Below, piece after piece: positions 5,478 to 7,927 of a stretch of 7,927 nt of DNA. The notes beneath the pieces are model-generated. The model had not been told where the DNA came from, did no database searches, and saw only the letters and a list, made by a program, of their open reading frames with translations. The stretch is from an uncultured Bacilli bacterium (lineage in GTDB: Bacteria; Bacillota_I; Bacilli_A; RF39; UBA660), in assembly GCA_947624075.1 (NCBI GenBank), contig CANQIM010000052.1, positions 1-7,927 of the forward strand, given 5' to 3'. The stretch's first letter is position 1. Each line of letters begins with the position of its first letter. The position numbers and the translations under genes are program-made.

Positions 5478-6665
5478 TTAATTTTCACCAAAAGCAGTAA
5501 ATGATAGCATTAAACCACCACATATATTAGCAGAATGTTCATAGTAGCCATATTCGCCAAAGGTAAAAGGCATTATAAATGGAACACCTTTAGCTTCTTT
5601 TAAGAGTTGCTTATGTACTTCTTCTATACGGTCATTAATTGCTAAACGTCTACCACCACAGTGAATCAAAATATAAGCAGCTGGCTCTTTGTAAAGCGAC
5701 TTGCGTAACTTCTTTAGTGTTGAGCCCGTGGCATCAATAAGTTCATCGACTGTTGCTTCTAATTGGATTACAGCGGTTCCTTCAACTACCTTGTTGCCAA
5801 GTTTTATTTCATCATCAGTCATTGTTCTTGTGTCCTTATCATCGCCAAACATTGGATGACGGACAACAGTTAAATTTCCTAGAGGATCTTTTACACCTAG
5901 TGGCTTCGTAATAGATGTTTGAAGAAGATTTTTTCCTTTTAAAGAAGCAGGCGTTGAATTGGTCCAGTTAGCATATTTCTTTAAAGCTGATATGCCATCT
6001 ATAGAAACTAGGGTTCTATCATTCTTTACTTCAGTGATTAGGCCAATGTTTCTTGTTTCTCGATAACAGCCGTCATAAGAAGTCATTATTTCGTTATCAG
6101 TATAAAAGAAAGCAACTGCTACTCCATCATTAAAAACTTTATCGTTACAAATAATTTGCCAGTTTCCTGTTACATCATCATCTGCAGCACTACCACCAAA
6201 CATGGGAACACGACCAATTACATCTTGAATCCCCATTAGATATTCTTCTTCCTCTTTAGGACTAGCAACCATGTAAAAGTAAGCTGGGGCACGAGTACTT
6301 TTTGCATCTTCAACAGCAGCAATAGCAACTTTACGACCAATAGCACGAGGATTACTTCCTGCTTCATGACAAGCCACGCCAACAGTTAAGTTGACATCAT
6401 CTAATGTTAGCATTCCTACAAAGCCATCTGGTGAAGTGATGTAACCATCTGGAACAATAATGCCGTTACTACTTGTACAGCCAATAATTTTTGTTTTTAC
6501 AACACTTTCAATACCCTTTACAACACTTTTGACATCATTTTTTACAGAAGTAAAAAGAAAGCCTAATTGAGAATTAGGAAGATTTTTTGTAGATTCTTGT
6601 GCTGTTTGTACCCCTGCCATAAAACTATCTTGATTTATACTATAGCCTACTTGGGATTTTAACAT
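5478..6665 (-). CDS. FIST domain protein (FIST_N plus FIST_C), predicted intracellular small-molecule sensor
   Basis: This is a 395-residue stand-alone FIST protein. The FIST_N domain covers about residues 30-220, with the typical IGCTSSNGII (61-70), a GFVGMLTL strand and MFGGSAADDD (155-164). FIST_C covers about 225-390, with HCGGRR (335-340) and the closing FGEYGYYEHSANICGGLML stretch (369-387). FIST domains were described as ligand-binding sensory modules of signal transduction proteins, with amino acids suggested as ligands. Here no kinase, cyclase or methyl-accepting output domain is attached, and no signal peptide or membrane helix is seen, so it is cytosolic and its partner is unknown. 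The start at 6665 has an excellent AAGGAGG site 7 nt upstream. The gene follows fucO by 17 nt with no promoter or terminator between, so the two form an operon. The biochemical function is not established. Confidence 0.9.
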   Translation of the reverse strand: MLKSQVGYSINQDSFMAGVQTAQESTKNLPNSQLGFLFTSVKNDVKSVVKGIESVVKTKIIGCTSSNGIIVPDGYITSPDGFVGMLTLDDVNLTVGVACHEAGSNPRAIGRKVAIAAVEDAKSTRAPAYFYMVASPKEEEEYLMGIQDVIGRVPMFGGSAADDDVTGNWQIICNDKVFNDGVAVAFFYTDNEIMTSYDGCYRETRNIGLITEVKNDRTLVSIDGISALKKYANWTNSTPASLKGKNLLQTSITKPLGVKDPLGNLTVVRHPMFGDDKDTRTMTDDEIKLGNKVVEGTAVIQLEATVDELIDATGSTLKKLRKSLYKEPAAYILIHCGGRRLAINDRIEEVHKQLLKEAKGVPFIMPFTFGEYGYYEHSANICGGLMLSFTAFGEN

Positions 6666-6683
6666 AATTTAACCTCCTTAATT

Positions 6684-7838
6684 TTAATAAGCTTCCTTGT
6701 ATATATTAATTATATCTTGAACTGTTACGTTACGTGGATTACCAGGTGTACATGCATCATTGATTGCTTGATTAGCTAAAGTTGGAAGCATTTCTTCTGG
6801 AATACCAATCTCTCTTAAAGTTTGTGGAATATTTAGTCTTCTTGATAAATCTTTTACTGCAGTAACTACTTTATCAACAGCTTCTTCATCAGTTGTATTT
6901 TTCATATCTAGTCCAAAAGCACTTCCCATATTTCTAAATAATTCTGGGCATACTTGACCATTAAACTTTAGAACATGTGGTAAAAGTAAGGCATTAGCAA
7001 CACCATGAGGTGTATCAAAATAAGCACCTAAGGAATGAGCCATTGAATGAACAATTCCTAAGCCAACATTAGAAAAGCCCATACCTGCTATATATTGAGC
7101 ATAGCCAACCTTTTCAACCGCTACTAAATCTTTTTCATTAGCAGCTTTTTCAAGATTTTTATAAATTAGAGCCATGGCATTAATATGGAACATATCTGGT
7201 ATTAACCAACCAGCTTTTGTAATATAACCTTCCATAGCATGTGTTAAAGCATCCATACCAGTTGAAGCTGCTACTGACTGAGGCATTCCTTGCATTAAAT
7301 CTGGATCAATAATTGAAAGGATTGGAATGTCATGAACATCGACACAAACCATTTTTTTAGTTCTAGCTTCATCAGTTATAACATAATTAATGGTAACTTC
7401 AGCGGCTGTTCCAGCAGTTGTTGGTAAAGCAATGATAGGTAATGCTTTATTTTTTGTATTGGCAACACCATCTAGACTTACAACATCAACATATTCAGGA
7501 TTTGTCATTATGATAGCTATAGCCTTTGCAGTATCAATTGGACTTCCTCCACCTACAGCAACTATGGCATCAACATTATTTAATTGAGCCATCATTAAAC
7601 CGTCCTTAACATTTTTGACATTAGGATTTGGTTTAACACCGTCATAGACATAGTAAGCTGTTCCTGCTTTTTCAATAAATTCAGTAACCATTTTTACAAT
7701 GCCACTTTCAACTAAATTTCTGTCAGTTACTAATAAAACTTTTTTATAACCTCTTGCATTTAATTCTTCTGATAATTTTTCTCTTGATTTACGACCAAAA
7801 TAAGATGTTTCATTTAAGACAATTCTATTAATCATCAT
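6684..7838 (-). CDS. fucO: Iron-dependent alcohol dehydrogenase, lactaldehyde reductase (FucO) type
   Basis: This is a 384-residue group III (iron-activated) alcohol dehydrogenase that closely resembles E. coli FucO. FucO reduces L-lactaldehyde to 1,2-propanediol with NADH at the end of anaerobic fucose and rhamnose breakdown. Visible features are the opening MMINRIVLNETSYFGR (FucO begins MMANRMILNETAWFGR), the dinucleotide-binding GGGSPIDTAKA (96-106), LPTTAGTAAEVTINYVITDE (138-157) and the metal ligands D196, H200, H264 and H278, within GMDALTH, GIVHSMAHSLG and TPHGVAN. Two adjacent ATGs (7838, 7835) follow AGGGAGGG at 7843-7850. The second has the better spacing, but the first matches FucO. 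No fucose or rhamnose genes are in view; the only partner is the downstream FIST gene. A broader aldehyde/alcohol role in fermentation is possible. Length and motifs are complete. Confidence 0.92.
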   Translation of the reverse strand: MMINRIVLNETSYFGRKSREKLSEELNARGYKKVLLVTDRNLVESGIVKMVTEFIEKAGTAYYVYDGVKPNPNVKNVKDGLMMAQLNNVDAIVAVGGGSPIDTAKAIAIIMTNPEYVDVVSLDGVANTKNKALPIIALPTTAGTAAEVTINYVITDEARTKKMVCVDVHDIPILSIIDPDLMQGMPQSVAASTGMDALTHAMEGYITKAGWLIPDMFHINAMALIYKNLEKAANEKDLVAVEKVGYAQYIAGMGFSNVGLGIVHSMAHSLGAYFDTPHGVANALLLPHVLKFNGQVCPELFRNMGSAFGLDMKNTTDEEAVDKVVTAVKDLSRRLNIPQTLREIGIPEEMLPTLANQAINDACTPGNPRNVTVQDIINIYKEAY

Positions 7839-7861
7839 CTAGCCCTCCCTATTCTTTTAAT

Positions 7862-7870
7862 ATTATATCA
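7862..7870 (-). promoter_or_regulatory. Extended -10 promoter for the fucO-FIST operon
   Basis: On the minus strand TGATATAAT (7870-7862) is a perfect extended -10 element (TG-n-TATAAT). At the expected distance only a weak -35 is found (TTTAAT or CTTTAA, about 7884-7890). Transcription would begin near 7855, leaving a leader of about 17 nt with the AGGGAGGG ribosome site inside it. The extended TG element can make up for the poor -35. Confidence 0.65.
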
Positions 7871-7909
7871 TATTTTGTTAATAATTAAAGCTCTTTTTCC
7901 AAAAAAGGC

Positions 7910-7927
7910 AAAAAAAAAGACATTTTC
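7910..7927 (-). terminator. Possible 3' edge of a terminator of a gene to the right
   Basis: On the minus strand the window begins GAAAATGTC followed by nine T (7918-7910). This could be the right arm and U-tract of an intrinsic terminator whose left arm lies beyond the window. The stem cannot be checked here. Confidence 0.3.

Overview
The window is a low-GC stretch from what looks like a Gram-positive Bacillota bacterium. I base this on the AT-rich coding bias, strong purine Shine-Dalgarno sites, sigma-A-like promoters and a HelD-type RNA polymerase helicase. A gut-associated Bacilli, Erysipelotrichia or Clostridia lineage is my guess only. TGG is used for Trp and TGA as a stop at the end of the guanylate-kinase-like gene, so there is no sign of the mycoplasma code. 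All six genes lie on the minus strand, so transcription runs from right to left.

Right part (about 5414-7927): a promoter with an extended -10 drives a two-gene unit. The first gene is an iron-dependent alcohol dehydrogenase of the FucO (lactaldehyde reductase / propanediol oxidoreductase) type. The second, 17 bases later, encodes a stand-alone FIST-domain protein. A Rho-independent terminator at 5414-5436 closes the unit.

Middle part (about 1236-5285): a more AT-rich cassette. A near-consensus sigma-A promoter abuts a perfect 26-bp tandem duplication. It is followed by a roughly 130-nt structured leader that contains a strong intrinsic terminator before any gene, so attenuation is likely. 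Next come a divergent guanylate-kinase-like protein and, overlapping it by ATGA, an unusual 1079-residue single ORF with two tandem GT4 glycosyltransferases fused to an APH/choline-kinase-fold phosphotransferase. The two glycosyltransferase units are tandem duplicates. Their C-terminal (donor-side) halves are nearly identical, including 146 bp with no mismatch, while their N-terminal (acceptor-side) halves have diverged. I infer a small pathway in which one sugar donor is added to two different acceptors and a hydroxyl group is phosphorylated. The product is unknown. This is the best candidate for something undescribed.

Left part (1-1235): a Nudix hydrolase with its own probable promoter, then the N-terminal third of HelD, which runs off the left edge. 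No rRNA, tRNA, CRISPR array or insertion sequence is visible.
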